From the NCBI RefSeq assembly GCF_900187855.1, contig NZ_FYEG01000002.1:1-64000 (forward strand): a stretch of DNA of 64,000 nucleotides. Reading direction: 5' to 3'. Position 1 is the first letter of the stretch; every line of letters starts with the position of its first letter. Position numbers and translations under genes: made by a program. This DNA comes from Actinomyces minihominis (GTDB lineage: Bacteria > Actinomycetota > Actinomycetes > Actinomycetales > Actinomycetaceae). Below are positions 8,790-17,238 of the stretch, in pieces. The notes beneath the pieces were generated by a model. That model did no database searches and was not told the origin of the DNA. It saw only the letters and a list, made by a program, of their open reading frames with translations.

Positions 8790-10982
8790 CTAGGCGGTGA
8801 CGAAACCGCGGAGCCAGGTAAGAAGTTCTTCTGCCTTCTCCGGAGTATCTGCCTCAACGAACATGCGGAGGACGGGCTCGGTGCCGGAGAAACGCAGGAG
8901 GGCCCAGTTGTCGTTCTCAAGGAGGATCTTGGTGCCATCGGTGTCGATCACATCGATGACCCTGTAGGGACCGATGTGCGTCAGGGGCTGCGCGTCCAGA
9001 CGACGCGGAACCTCTAGCCGCATTTCGGGAGTGGCCGGAATGCTCTCTTCTAGGGAGTAGAGACGGCCTGTGATCTCATAGACCAGGTCGAGCAGTTCGG
9101 ACATCGGCTTTCCGGTTCTGGCCAGCATCTCGGCAACGAGAGCACATGCGAAGATACCGTCCTTGCCGAGGATCCAACCGCGCACTGTGAGGCCACCCGA
9201 AGATTCACCCCCGAGGACGGCGTCGATTTCCTGCATGCCTGCTGTGACGTGTTTGAACCCCACCTTGCATTCACGGTGCTCCTCACCGAAGTGATCCGCA
9301 AGGCGATCGAGCAGGTGGGTTGTGGCGACATTACGAACGACCCCGCCCTTCTCACCACGGTACTCGTGGAGGTACCAGTAGAGGAGAAGGAGGAGCTCGT
9401 TGGAAGTGACGTAGTTACCGTTCTCATCAACGATGCCGATCCGGTCCGAGTCCCCGTCGGTGGCCATTCCGAGGTCGTACTTTCCGTCTCCGGCTTTGAT
9501 CATCGACATCAGGGTGTGTAGGCGCTCTGAGTCAGGTGCCGGCGCCACACCTCCGAACAGGGGGTTGTGAGCGGAGTGAATGAACTCTGCCTGGACACGC
9601 ATATCGGAAAGGATGGTGCCAAGAGTCAGCTGGCTGGTGCCATACATGGGGTCAACGGCAACACGCAGGTTTGAACCACGAACGATATCCCAGTCGATGA
9701 TTTCTTCAATCGCGTCGATGTAGGGATCGGTTAGCGGTGTCTCATCGATGATTCCGGCCGTTCGTGCGAGGTCGAGGTCGAGCGTGACAACGTCCTCGAC
9801 ACGAAGTGCGTTGGCCTCATCTTGATAGCGGTCGGTTTCAGCATCAAGGGGAAGGGAGCCGTCCTCGCGGAACACCTTGACACCGTTCCAGTTCGGTGGG
9901 TTATGAGACGAGGTAATGATGATCCCGTATGCGGCATTCTTGTAGGGAGCGGCGAAGGTCACCAGGGGGGTGGGCACATCTTCGGGGAGGAGGTGAACCG
10001 GAATGTTGTTCCCTGCGAAGACCTCGGCGGCGGCTTCGGCGGACTCCCGAGAGAGGAACCTCCGGTCGCCCCCGATGACAACACCCTTGGTGTCGATTCC
10101 CTGACGTGTCGCCTCATTGGCGATGGCCTGGCAGAGGCGACGAAGGTTACCCAGCGTGTAGCCCTCACCGATAATGGCCCGCCACCCACCGGTACCGAAC
10201 TTAATGGTGGTGTCAGTGTCCTTCTTGGGGACGAAAAGGCGCTTGAGGACGATGTCAGCGGCCTGCTGCAAACCCTCTTCGGTGTTGATCCCCTGCACCT
10301 CATCGGTGTCGTAGATGCGGTAGGTGGCAACACCGTGATCGGCGTTGAGGAAGCTTCGGGCCACTTCCGTGAGGCGGTGTTCACCCCTTGAGGCGAGGGC
10401 GTCGATCTTCGCGAGCAGGGTGTCCGGAGCCGCAACGTAGGAACCCACGTTGACCTCGGTGATGGCACGTTCGTCACCCGAGAGGTCCTCGGGTTCGAGG
10501 ATGGCCTGAATATTGTCGTCCTCGTCCCTTTCGATGCGACCGTAGGGAAGGGGCTGGTTCATCCGTGCTGTGAGGAGGGAGAAGCCGGCGTCTCGAAGGT
10601 AGTGGCGGTTCAGCAGACCGCGAAGGGAAGCTGGTCGAAGGAGCGGGGTGTCGGCGTAGGTTACGAGGAGCTGTTCTGTGTCAGCGGGAATGGCCCCACG
10701 AGCCGAGGCAACAGCGTGGCCCGTACCGAGCGGCTCGTTCTGGACCACATAGGTGAGGTCGTCACCGAGAATGTTGCGAATCTCGGTATCGTGAGGAGAA
10801 ACCACGACGATGATTCGTTCCGCCGGAACAACCTGGCGCACGTTCTCTAAGGCCAGCGCAGCAACGGTCGAGTCTGACAGGTTGGCATGGAGCAGTTCTC
10901 GAGACTCCTGATCGGCCCCGGCCGCCAAAACAACGGCTGTTGTGTTTGGTCGCTTCCAGTCCTGTTTCGACTCTGTCGCCAT
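8790..10982 (-). CDS. Fusion of GlmU-like nucleotidyltransferase domain and phosphohexomutase
   Basis: The 730-residue protein joins two enzymes. Residues 1-250 look like the uridylyltransferase half of GlmU: NEPLGTGHA (82-90), TYADTPLL with Asp111, PYGRI (146-150), EVNVG with Asn178 and QGIN with Asn233. However, the nucleotide loop after LAAG, normally GTRM then PK, reads ADQESRELLH, so its arginine and lysine are lost. Residues 258-730 are a complete alpha-D-phosphohexomutase: FGTGGWRAIIG, TSSHNP with phosphoserine Ser359, metal loop DGDSDR (509-514), GGESSGG and RFSGTEP. The mutase should convert the sugar 1-phosphate from the GH94 enzyme to the 6-phosphate. The N-terminal half may be inactive, regulatory or altered. 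The ATG at 10982 follows GGGGA; a TTG four codons upstream is less likely. No acetyltransferase domain is present. Confidence 0.85.
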   Translation of the reverse strand: MATESKQDWKRPNTTAVVLAAGADQESRELLHANLSDSTVAALALENVRQVVPAERIIVVVSPHDTEIRNILGDDLTYVVQNEPLGTGHAVASARGAIPADTEQLLVTYADTPLLRPASLRGLLNRHYLRDAGFSLLTARMNQPLPYGRIERDEDDNIQAILEPEDLSGDERAITEVNVGSYVAAPDTLLAKIDALASRGEHRLTEVARSFLNADHGVATYRIYDTDEVQGINTEEGLQQAADIVLKRLFVPKKDTDTTIKFGTGGWRAIIGEGYTLGNLRRLCQAIANEATRQGIDTKGVVIGGDRRFLSRESAEAAAEVFAGNNIPVHLLPEDVPTPLVTFAAPYKNAAYGIIITSSHNPPNWNGVKVFREDGSLPLDAETDRYQDEANALRVEDVVTLDLDLARTAGIIDETPLTDPYIDAIEEIIDWDIVRGSNLRVAVDPMYGTSQLTLGTILSDMRVQAEFIHSAHNPLFGGVAPAPDSERLHTLMSMIKAGDGKYDLGMATDGDSDRIGIVDENGNYVTSNELLLLLYWYLHEYRGEKGGVVRNVATTHLLDRLADHFGEEHRECKVGFKHVTAGMQEIDAVLGGESSGGLTVRGWILGKDGIFACALVAEMLARTGKPMSELLDLVYEITGRLYSLEESIPATPEMRLEVPRRLDAQPLTHIGPYRVIDVIDTDGTKILLENDNWALLRFSGTEPVLRMFVEADTPEKAEELLTWLRGFVTA

Positions 10983-11110
10983 CGGCGTCCCCAATCGCTT
11001 CTACTCTGATGATGCGGGTATCTCGGCGTGGGGAACGTCGTCATTGGCGATAGGCGTCCTAACCGGTTCCTCACTTAGTTAAGAAGCCTAACAAAAAACT
11101 TAGTGGCTTG

Positions 11111-12469
11111 TCAGTCCGGGAGGACAACACCACCTTCGGGTCCCAGCACGACATCACCGGTGACCCTGGCGCCCGGCTCGAAGCGCCACTTTCCGAGGAC
11201 CTGGAGTGACGTTGCATCGCGCAGTGAGGGGGCCTGTGGGATGAGGGCCTCAAAGTCGTTAATATGCCCGTAATCACGCTTGTTCAGAGTGATTTCAGGC
11301 GTTGAGGTGGTAGTTGCCCGCAGGCTTCCGTCTTCAGAAATGACATAGAGGTCGGAACGTAGCAAAAGAAGCTCGTTGGTTGTTTTCACGGGCAGGAAAC
11401 GGCTTCGTGGCACCTCGATAGCGGTGGCGTTCTCGAAGACCTCAATGGCAGACCCCATGGCGGTCTCAACCTGGATCACCTGAGGACTGTTTGGATCAGT
11501 CACATCAACCGTCTTCGTGTTGCGGATCATCGGTAGTCCCAGAACGGAGCTGCGCTCCTGGAGAGCTGCCTTCAAAGCTGGCAGATTGAGCCAGATGGTG
11601 TTGGTGTTGAAGTAGCGGTGGCGGTCGATATCTTCGAACGTCGCAATGTCCTCCGGATCTGTTTGAGCCGACTCGCGAAGAACGAGCGCGCCGTCAGCTA
11701 TGCGGCGGGCGAGGTGGCCGCCCTTCCGGTCGTTAGGGGTGCGTCGGCAAATCTCCATGGCGAAAGCCGCGCCGGTATCCGCGAACCAGGCCGCTAGGTC
11801 AGGGTCCGGTGTGGCGCCAAGGTTGTCCCCGTTGGATACCTGCGCAAACTCAAAACCCTCCCGGATCAGCAGATCAAGCAGACCACTTGTGAGCAGCGAA
11901 ACGTAGAGGTCGCCGTGCCCCGGGGGACACCACTCAGCCTCTGGATCCGAGGGCCAGGAGACAGGCTCAAGTGTAGAAGCATCAAGGCGGGGTTCTTTGC
12001 TCTGCAGGAAGCTCAGGGGAATGCCGTCGATGGCAAGGTCTGCGTACCGGCTCAGGTAGCGAAGAGTGTCGTGGTCGGTGCGATACGAGTTCATAAAGAC
12101 GAGGGGGAGGCGCGCGTCAAACCTGCTGCGTGCGTAGAGCGTCTGCTTGGCGATGAGGTCAAGAAAGGTCTGGCCCTCAGCGACGGGGAGAAGCGTCTTG
12201 GCCCGATCAAGTCCCATGGAGGTGCCGAGACCGCCGTTGAGCTTGATGAGGGCGGTCTTTGCCAGCGCCTCGGCCTGTGCCGAGAAAGGGTAGTGAAGGT
12301 CGGTGGATGAGGCCGGGTCCACGTACGGCTCAATGCTCTCCTCTTGGATCAGACCCGCTTCACCCGCCTCTAGAAGCGAGAAGTAGTGGGAGAAAACTTC
12401 GATTGCTTCTGCGGCGACGCCCGCATTAGTCATCTTTTGCTGTGCTCTGCGAAGTGATTCAGCGGTCAT
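11111..12469 (-). CDS. UDPGP-family UTP:sugar-1-phosphate uridylyltransferase
   Basis: The enzyme joins UTP and a hexose or N-acetylhexosamine 1-phosphate into a UDP-sugar and pyrophosphate. The 452-residue product has the family nucleotide loop LNGGLGTSMGLDRAKTLLPV, a metal and sugar region VSNGDNLG, NTNTIWLNLPAL and a lysine in RFLPVKTTNELLLL. This is the eukaryote-like UDPGP family found in bifidobacteria and relatives, unrelated to GalU. The start chosen is the ATG at 12469, with GGAGG five bases before it; the open frame extends 27 codons further with no support. It is first in the minus-strand set, 128 bases before the mutase fusion. Whether it takes Glc-1-P, Gal-1-P or GlcNAc-1-P is not decided by sequence. 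Unlike the fusion's first domain, its nucleotide loop is intact. Confidence 0.85.
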   Translation of the reverse strand: MTAESLRRAQQKMTNAGVAAEAIEVFSHYFSLLEAGEAGLIQEESIEPYVDPASSTDLHYPFSAQAEALAKTALIKLNGGLGTSMGLDRAKTLLPVAEGQTFLDLIAKQTLYARSRFDARLPLVFMNSYRTDHDTLRYLSRYADLAIDGIPLSFLQSKEPRLDASTLEPVSWPSDPEAEWCPPGHGDLYVSLLTSGLLDLLIREGFEFAQVSNGDNLGATPDPDLAAWFADTGAAFAMEICRRTPNDRKGGHLARRIADGALVLRESAQTDPEDIATFEDIDRHRYFNTNTIWLNLPALKAALQERSSVLGLPMIRNTKTVDVTDPNSPQVIQVETAMGSAIEVFENATAIEVPRSRFLPVKTTNELLLLRSDLYVISEDGSLRATTTSTPEITLNKRDYGHINDFEALIPQAPSLRDATSLQVLGKWRFEPGARVTGDVVLGPEGGVVLPD

Positions 12470-12552
12470 TGACACCTCCATGCTCAGGGCCAAGGTTAGT
12501 TCACTCACTGGACTCCAGCCAGCCTGGGCCCTCAACCTCTTTATGCTCACGG

Positions 12553-12568
12553 GGTGCCAGGCGGCACC
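12553..12568. repeat. Small hairpin between divergent operons
   Basis: GGTGCC and GGCACC flank four bases in the short gap between the uridylyltransferase gene (minus) and the ABC importer (plus). It could be an operator or chance. The gap must hold both promoters, but no strong -35/-10 pair is evident. Confidence 0.25.
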
Positions 12569-12618
12569 AACGGAAAGTCGAATAACACAGCCGTCTCAAT
12601 CACTGTCAGGAGAAATGA

Positions 12619-13620
12619 ATGAAGAAGATCGCTTCCCTCGTGTCACTGGGAGTAGCTGGAGCACTGGCGTTGGCTGGGTGCAGCGCATCCCCGTCTGCGA
12701 GCTCGGGTCAGTCTGAGTCCCCTGAAGCCACCACCGAGTATGTTGTTGGGATCAGCCAACTTATGGACCACCCCTCGCTGACTGCTGCTGCTGACGGGTT
12801 TAAGGCGGCGTTCGAGGACGCGGGTCTGACCGTGAAGTTTGACGAACAGAACGCGAACGGGGACCAGTCGACGGCTGCGTCCATAGCCGGGTCGTTTAAG
12901 TCCTCCAAGGTTGATCTCGTCCTGGCGATCGCGACCCCCACCGCACAGGCTGCGGCGCAGGCCATTACGGATATTCCCGTCCTTTTCACAGCGGTGACCG
13001 ACCCCATTGACGCAGGCCTGGTTGAAACCTGGGAGGCGCCGGGAGGGAACATTACGGGCACCTCGGACGCCAACCCGGTCAGCGAGCAGCTGGCCCTTAT
13101 CGAAGAGATTGTCCCCGGGGTGAAGACCGTCGGCATCGTTTACTCTCCCGGGGAGGCGAACTCTGTGGTTCAGGTGGGGTGGGCCAAGGATGCTGCAGCC
13201 GAACTAGGACTTGAAATCATCGAAGCTCCTGCAATGAGCTCGCAGGATGTGCAGCAGGCGACTGAGTCCCTGGCAGACGTTGACGCCATCTATGTCCCCA
13301 CGGACAACGTGGTTGTGACCTCCCTCGAGACCGTCCTCCAGGTCGGAGAAACCAAGAAGATCCCGGTGTTCGGAGCGGAGGGCGACTCGGTCGCGCGGGG
13401 TGCCATTGCAACCTACGGTCTGGATTACTTCGCGCTCGGGTACCAAACCGGTCAGATGGCAATCTCTATCCTCACGGAAGGTAAAGCTGCCGCGGACATC
13501 CCGGTGGCGACCTTGACCGAACCATCCCTTTACCTCAACCTTGGAGCCGCAGAACGCATGGGTGTCGAGGTTCCCGTGAACCTGGTTGAGCAGGCGGATC
13601 CGGAAAACATCACCAACTAG
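12619..13620 (+). CDS. ABC importer substrate-binding lipoprotein, TrpX-like family
   Basis: The 333-residue product begins with a lipoprotein signal peptide (MKKIASLVSLGVAGALALAGC, lipobox cysteine 21) and a Ser-rich linker. The mature part is a two-lobed periplasmic-binding fold of the ABC_sub_bind class: VVGISQLMDHPSLTAA, then AIATPTAQAAAQ, PVLFTAVTDP and IPVFGAEGDSVARGA. Some relatives bind tryptophan or tyrosine. It heads a three-gene operon with a permease 33 bases downstream and an ATPase after that. GGAG precedes the ATG at 12619. The ligand is unknown. Its position opposite the phosphorolysis genes could suggest a sugar, but the family argues against that. Confidence 0.85.
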   Translation: MKKIASLVSLGVAGALALAGCSASPSASSGQSESPEATTEYVVGISQLMDHPSLTAAADGFKAAFEDAGLTVKFDEQNANGDQSTAASIAGSFKSSKVDLVLAIATPTAQAAAQAITDIPVLFTAVTDPIDAGLVETWEAPGGNITGTSDANPVSEQLALIEEIVPGVKTVGIVYSPGEANSVVQVGWAKDAAAELGLEIIEAPAMSSQDVQQATESLADVDAIYVPTDNVVVTSLETVLQVGETKKIPVFGAEGDSVARGAIATYGLDYFALGYQTGQMAISILTEGKAAADIPVATLTEPSLYLNLGAAERMGVEVPVNLVEQADPENITN

Positions 13621-13653
13621 CGCAGACTAGAAACAGAGGGCGGGGGACAAACG

Positions 13654-14598
13654 GTGATAACTGCTGTTGAACTGGGGTTGATCTACGCGATCATGGCGCT
13701 GGGGGTCTACTTGACCTTCAGGGTTCTTGAGTTCCCAGACCTGACGGTTGACGGCAGCTTCGCTACGGGTGCCGCGGTCTCAGCGATCCTGATCCTCAAT
13801 GGAACCAACCCGGTTCTCGCTGTCGCCTCCTCATTCGTGGCCGGGTGCCTAGCCGGAATGGTCACCGGTCTGCTGAACACCAAGGGCAACATTGACGGCC
13901 TCCTGGCTGGAATTTTGACGCAGATTGCCCTCTACTCGATCAATCTGCGCATTATGGGAACCTCAAACCTGGGGCTCCTGCGGGCAACGACTCTGTTCAC
14001 CCCGCTTCGTGAGGGCGGCCAGCTGGGAACCTGGCTTGGACCGCTGATTATTCTGCCGTTTGTCCTGGTGGTCCTTGCCGCCCTGATTTGGTTTCTGCAT
14101 ACCAACGTCGGCCTCGGACTTCGGGCTTCCGGGGATTCACCTGAGATGGTGCGTTCCTTCGGAGTCTCCACCGACCGGCAGAAGATTCTTGGCCTCGCAC
14201 TTTCCAACGGGATGGTCGCCGTCTCAGGCTCACTTGTCGCCCAGTACCAGGGGTTCGCCGACGTTGGCATGGGAATCGGCATCATTGTGGCGGGCCTGGC
14301 CTCCGTCATCATCGGACAGGCCATCGTTGGGCGGGTCACTATTTTTAGGGCTGCCACTGCGGTCGTTATCGGGGCTGTGATCTACCGGGTTGTTATCCAA
14401 CTGGCGTTGATCCTCGGGTTCAACCCCAACGATATGAAGCTGATCTCTGCCGTCATCGTCGTCCTCGCCCTCCTCATCCCCCAGTGGAGAATCGGTGCCA
14501 GGATCCACAGGCTGTTCGGCCTCAAACGTCGTTCTGAGGACGAACGAATGACTGATCGCCTCGTCATGGAAAACGCTGCGTTGAAAGGGGAGGACTGA
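13654..14598 (+). CDS. ABC importer permease, TrpY-like family
   Basis: The 314-residue product has about eight to nine transmembrane segments and the features of the BPD_transp_2 permease family paired with ABC_sub_bind proteins: an N-terminal YAIMALGVYLTFRVLEFPDLTVDGSF, then LLNTKGNIDGLLAGIL and GLRASGDSPEMVRSFG, the cytoplasmic loop that contacts the ATPase. The start is a GTG at 13654, after a G-rich ribosome site. The stop lies just before the ATPase start, so the two are probably translationally coupled. Confidence 0.87.
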   Translation: MITAVELGLIYAIMALGVYLTFRVLEFPDLTVDGSFATGAAVSAILILNGTNPVLAVASSFVAGCLAGMVTGLLNTKGNIDGLLAGILTQIALYSINLRIMGTSNLGLLRATTLFTPLREGGQLGTWLGPLIILPFVLVVLAALIWFLHTNVGLGLRASGDSPEMVRSFGVSTDRQKILGLALSNGMVAVSGSLVAQYQGFADVGMGIGIIVAGLASVIIGQAIVGRVTIFRAATAVVIGAVIYRVVIQLALILGFNPNDMKLISAVIVVLALLIPQWRIGARIHRLFGLKRRSEDERMTDRLVMENAALKGED

Positions 14599-14599
14599 A

Positions 14600-15400
14600 A
14601 TGGTCGCCATGCTGCAACTGGAGTCAATTTCCAAGACGTTCCTGGGGGGAACGGTGAATGAAAGAAGGGCTCTCACCGACATCAACCTCACGCTCGAAGA
14701 CGGTGAGTTTGTGACGGTGATCGGGTCCAACGGAGCCGGCAAGTCCACCCTTCTGAATGTGGTGGCGGGGTCCATTCGACCCAACTTAGGACGTGTCCAG
14801 ATCGACGGGAATGATGTGTCCCGGCTCAAGGACTACCAGCGAGCCAAGTATCTGGGACGGGTGTTCCAAAACCCCTCACTCGGAACTGCCCCTCACATGA
14901 CCATCGAAGAAAACCTCTCGATAGCCCAAAACCGCGGAAAGCACCGCACCTTAGGGGTAGGTGTCACCAAAAAGGACCGTGAGACATATCGGGAGGCGCT
15001 CGCGGGACTGCACCAGGGCCTCGAAAACAGGCTGAAGGACTGGGTCGGGTTACTTTCGGGGGGTCAGCGACAGTCCCTTTCACTGCTCATGGCAACTTTC
15101 ACCAATCCCAAGATCCTCCTCCTTGACGAACACACCGCAGCTCTTGACCCCCAGAGGGCAGAGGTGGTTACCCAGCTCACCGGAGAAATGGTTGCCAAAA
15201 ACAACCTGACCACCCTGATGGTTACGCACAACATGGAGCAGGCGCTCCGGCTTGGTAACCGGCTGATCATGATGCATGAGGGGCGGATAGTGCTAGATCT
15301 GAGCGAATCGGAGAAGGGGAAAACGACCGTCCGCGACCTTCTTGATTGGTTTGAACAGGTCAAGGGAGCGCAGCTTTCGGACAGAACTCTGCTGCAGTGA
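14600..15400 (+). CDS. ABC importer ATP-binding protein, TrpZ-like family
   Basis: The 266-residue ATPase has Walker A GSNGAGKST near residue 41, a Q-loop in RVFQNPSLGT, signature LSGGQRQSLSL, Walker B ILLLDEHTAALDP and the H-loop histidine in MVTHNMEQAL. It energises the importer encoded by the two preceding genes. The ATG at 14600 nearly abuts the permease stop; an in-frame ATG four codons later is possible. No hairpin follows the stop, so read-through into the CYTH-CHAD region is possible. Confidence 0.9.
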   Translation: MVAMLQLESISKTFLGGTVNERRALTDINLTLEDGEFVTVIGSNGAGKSTLLNVVAGSIRPNLGRVQIDGNDVSRLKDYQRAKYLGRVFQNPSLGTAPHMTIEENLSIAQNRGKHRTLGVGVTKKDRETYREALAGLHQGLENRLKDWVGLLSGGQRQSLSLLMATFTNPKILLLDEHTAALDPQRAEVVTQLTGEMVAKNNLTTLMVTHNMEQALRLGNRLIMMHEGRIVLDLSESEKGKTTVRDLLDWFEQVKGAQLSDRTLLQ

Positions 15401-15460
15401 TAATCTGCGGGGTGTCCGTCCGCGATTTTTCGACCGTTACCCTCCGGAGGAAGTCTTTCA

Positions 15461-15538
15461 ATGACGCGCCTCAGCTTTGTTTTCACACTGGCCGCCGTGG
15501 CACGGTACCCAATCGCTTCCTCTGAACACCAGAGCTAG
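15461..15538 (+). CDS. Possible 25-residue leader peptide or small protein
   Basis: ATG at 15461 follows a strong GGAGGAAG ribosome site seven bases upstream and opens 25 codons (starting MTRLSFVFTLAAVA, ending SEHQS) before TAG. The first half is hydrophobic. The stop lies 16 bases before the likely GTG start of the CYTH-CHAD gene, so it might couple translation to it. No family is recognised, and the frame may be chance. The ribosome site is the main argument for it. Confidence 0.3.
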   Translation: MTRLSFVFTLAAVARYPIASSEHQS

Positions 15539-15554
15539 TTCGTCAGGACCCAGC

Positions 15555-17219
15555 GTGGAAGAGTATGTGGAGGTCGCATTCGACCTCGGCTTAGGTGACG
15601 AACTTGCTTCTGACACCCCCATGGTCCCGTTGTTTGATCTGGGGGAGGGCGAGGGCGGGCCGACCACTTCGGGCGCAGCACCTTCAAAGCTGATCCAAGA
15701 GGTTGAAATCGAAGTGAAGTTTTCCGTCGGCGACAATGTCGGTGCGCTTGACCTTGGGGCAATTGGGCCACTCGGGCATCCCGTCACCAGTGAGCTGAAT
15801 GCCCTCTACTTTGATACCCCTGATCTGGAGCTTGAGTCAGCGGGGATAGCTTTGCGCCGAAGGTCGGGCGGAAGTGACGCAGGCTGGCATTTGAAGACCG
15901 AAGTTTCAAGCTCGGGGCATCGCATTGAGAAGCGATTGCCGATCTCGGGCGCAAGGCCGCCACGCTTCCTGCGCAGTGTGCTTCCCCCTGAGCTACAGTT
16001 CAGGCCGCTCATTCCTGTGGCACGTCTCGAGACCCACCGAACTGAGACTCCCGTTCTTTCCTCTCGGCGAAGCATTCTGGCAAATGTCTGTGAGGATCAC
16101 GTTCGGGTAGATGCCGGCCCCCTTGGCGGGGGTCGTAAGGGGAGCCAGCAGAGCGCCTGGCGTGAAGTCGAGGTCGAACTCGCGGCAGGAGATACTCGTG
16201 CCCTCAGCCATATTTCTCGGCTGCTCTTGAATGCCGGCCTCACACCCGCAACTTATGGATCAAAGATCGCGCGAGCCCTGGAAGGCTGGCCTCGAACTTC
16301 GGTTTCAGACCTGGGCGGGCACCCCGTTCAGGCAGCTGTTAGACGTTACATAGAGAATCAGGTTGGTGTCATTCAGAGCCTTGAGGAAGGGGTTGCCGAG
16401 GGTGAGGGGGAAGCCGTGCATCAGTCACGCGTCGCGGCAAGAAGGCTGAGGTCCACCCTTGACACCTTCTCCACCCTGTTTACCCCAACTGTTGCCGATC
16501 ACCTCATCGGAGAGTTGCGGTGGTTCGGGCGTGAACTCTCTGCTCTCCGGGATCTTCAGGTTCTTCGAGCGCGCCTGGTCGATGGCACAGCTGCGGCCCT
16601 TCCTTCCGATCCCCAGGTGCTTGCATGGCTTCTCTCAGGGGTGGATGCGGCTGCGGATGCGGCTGCAAGTCAGGTTCGAACCGATGTTCTTGGACCTCGC
16701 TACGAAATGCTCCAGGACGGACTGGCTGAACTGGTTGATCCGCGCCTGCAAACAGCGAACCTTGGGGGAAGCCGTGCAGATCTCGAAGATATCCTGCGAG
16801 CGAGTCCTGCCAAGCCATTGGGCAAAACAATGAAGCGCCTACAGGCTGCTGAAGTTCTGGCCCGGGCACTGCCAAAGAGGCAGACGTTGGATGAGAAGTT
16901 ACAGCAGGCCCATCTCTGGCATGAGACACGCAAGGCCGCAAAGACTGTCCGCTACGCCTACGAGGCACTTGCCCCAGTTCTTGGGGAGGAGGGGTCCACA
17001 AAGGTTCTTCGTTGGCAGGAAGCCACCTCTGCGCTCGGAGAACTGCAGGACACTACTTTTGAGCTGGATGCGATAGGGGAACTGGAACGCGGAGGCGCTA
17101 TCTCCTCTCCCCAGCTTTCTCCGGAGGGGGTGAGCCGCCTGAAGCAGGTGGCAGAAAAGAACATGGGCGAGCAAATGAGGCTTGGCCGTCGTAGTCTCCT
17201 CGCTGCGCTTAGGGCCTAG
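15555..17219 (+). CDS. CYTH and CHAD domain protein
   Basis: CYTH domains bind triphosphates or polyphosphate; CHAD domains are histidine-rich helical bundles that bind polyphosphate granules. After an acidic N-terminal 50 residues, the product shows the CYTH signature EVEIEVKF, NALYFDTPDLEL, ALRRRSGG and HLKTE, followed by CHAD from about residue 270 (VRRYIENQV, VHQSRVAARRLRSTL, ELRWFGRELSALRDLQV, HETRKAAKTVRYAYE). About 554 residues is a normal size. The start is uncertain: a GTG at 15555 with AGGA close upstream is chosen; the open frame reaches back to a TTG at 15477, and an ATG at 15621 is possible. A role in polyphosphate storage or turnover is likely. Enzyme activity is not established. 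Confidence 0.85.
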   Translation: MEEYVEVAFDLGLGDELASDTPMVPLFDLGEGEGGPTTSGAAPSKLIQEVEIEVKFSVGDNVGALDLGAIGPLGHPVTSELNALYFDTPDLELESAGIALRRRSGGSDAGWHLKTEVSSSGHRIEKRLPISGARPPRFLRSVLPPELQFRPLIPVARLETHRTETPVLSSRRSILANVCEDHVRVDAGPLGGGRKGSQQSAWREVEVELAAGDTRALSHISRLLLNAGLTPATYGSKIARALEGWPRTSVSDLGGHPVQAAVRRYIENQVGVIQSLEEGVAEGEGEAVHQSRVAARRLRSTLDTFSTLFTPTVADHLIGELRWFGRELSALRDLQVLRARLVDGTAAALPSDPQVLAWLLSGVDAAADAAASQVRTDVLGPRYEMLQDGLAELVDPRLQTANLGGSRADLEDILRASPAKPLGKTMKRLQAAEVLARALPKRQTLDEKLQQAHLWHETRKAAKTVRYAYEALAPVLGEEGSTKVLRWQEATSALGELQDTTFELDAIGELERGGAISSPQLSPEGVSRLKQVAEKNMGEQMRLGRRSLLAALRA

Positions 17220-17238
17220 GGGACCTCGGGGTGATTCG

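Noticed and set aside
9822-10391. A 189-codon open frame on the plus strand
   Set aside because: It is antisense to the conserved mutase and nucleotidyltransferase domains and encodes no recognisable protein.
8790-10982. Calling the fusion protein a trifunctional NTP-transferase, beta-helix and mutase like known mannose-type enzymes
   Set aside because: There is no hexapeptide-repeat beta-helix between the halves, and the N-terminal half looks like GlmU, not mannose-1-phosphate guanylyltransferase.
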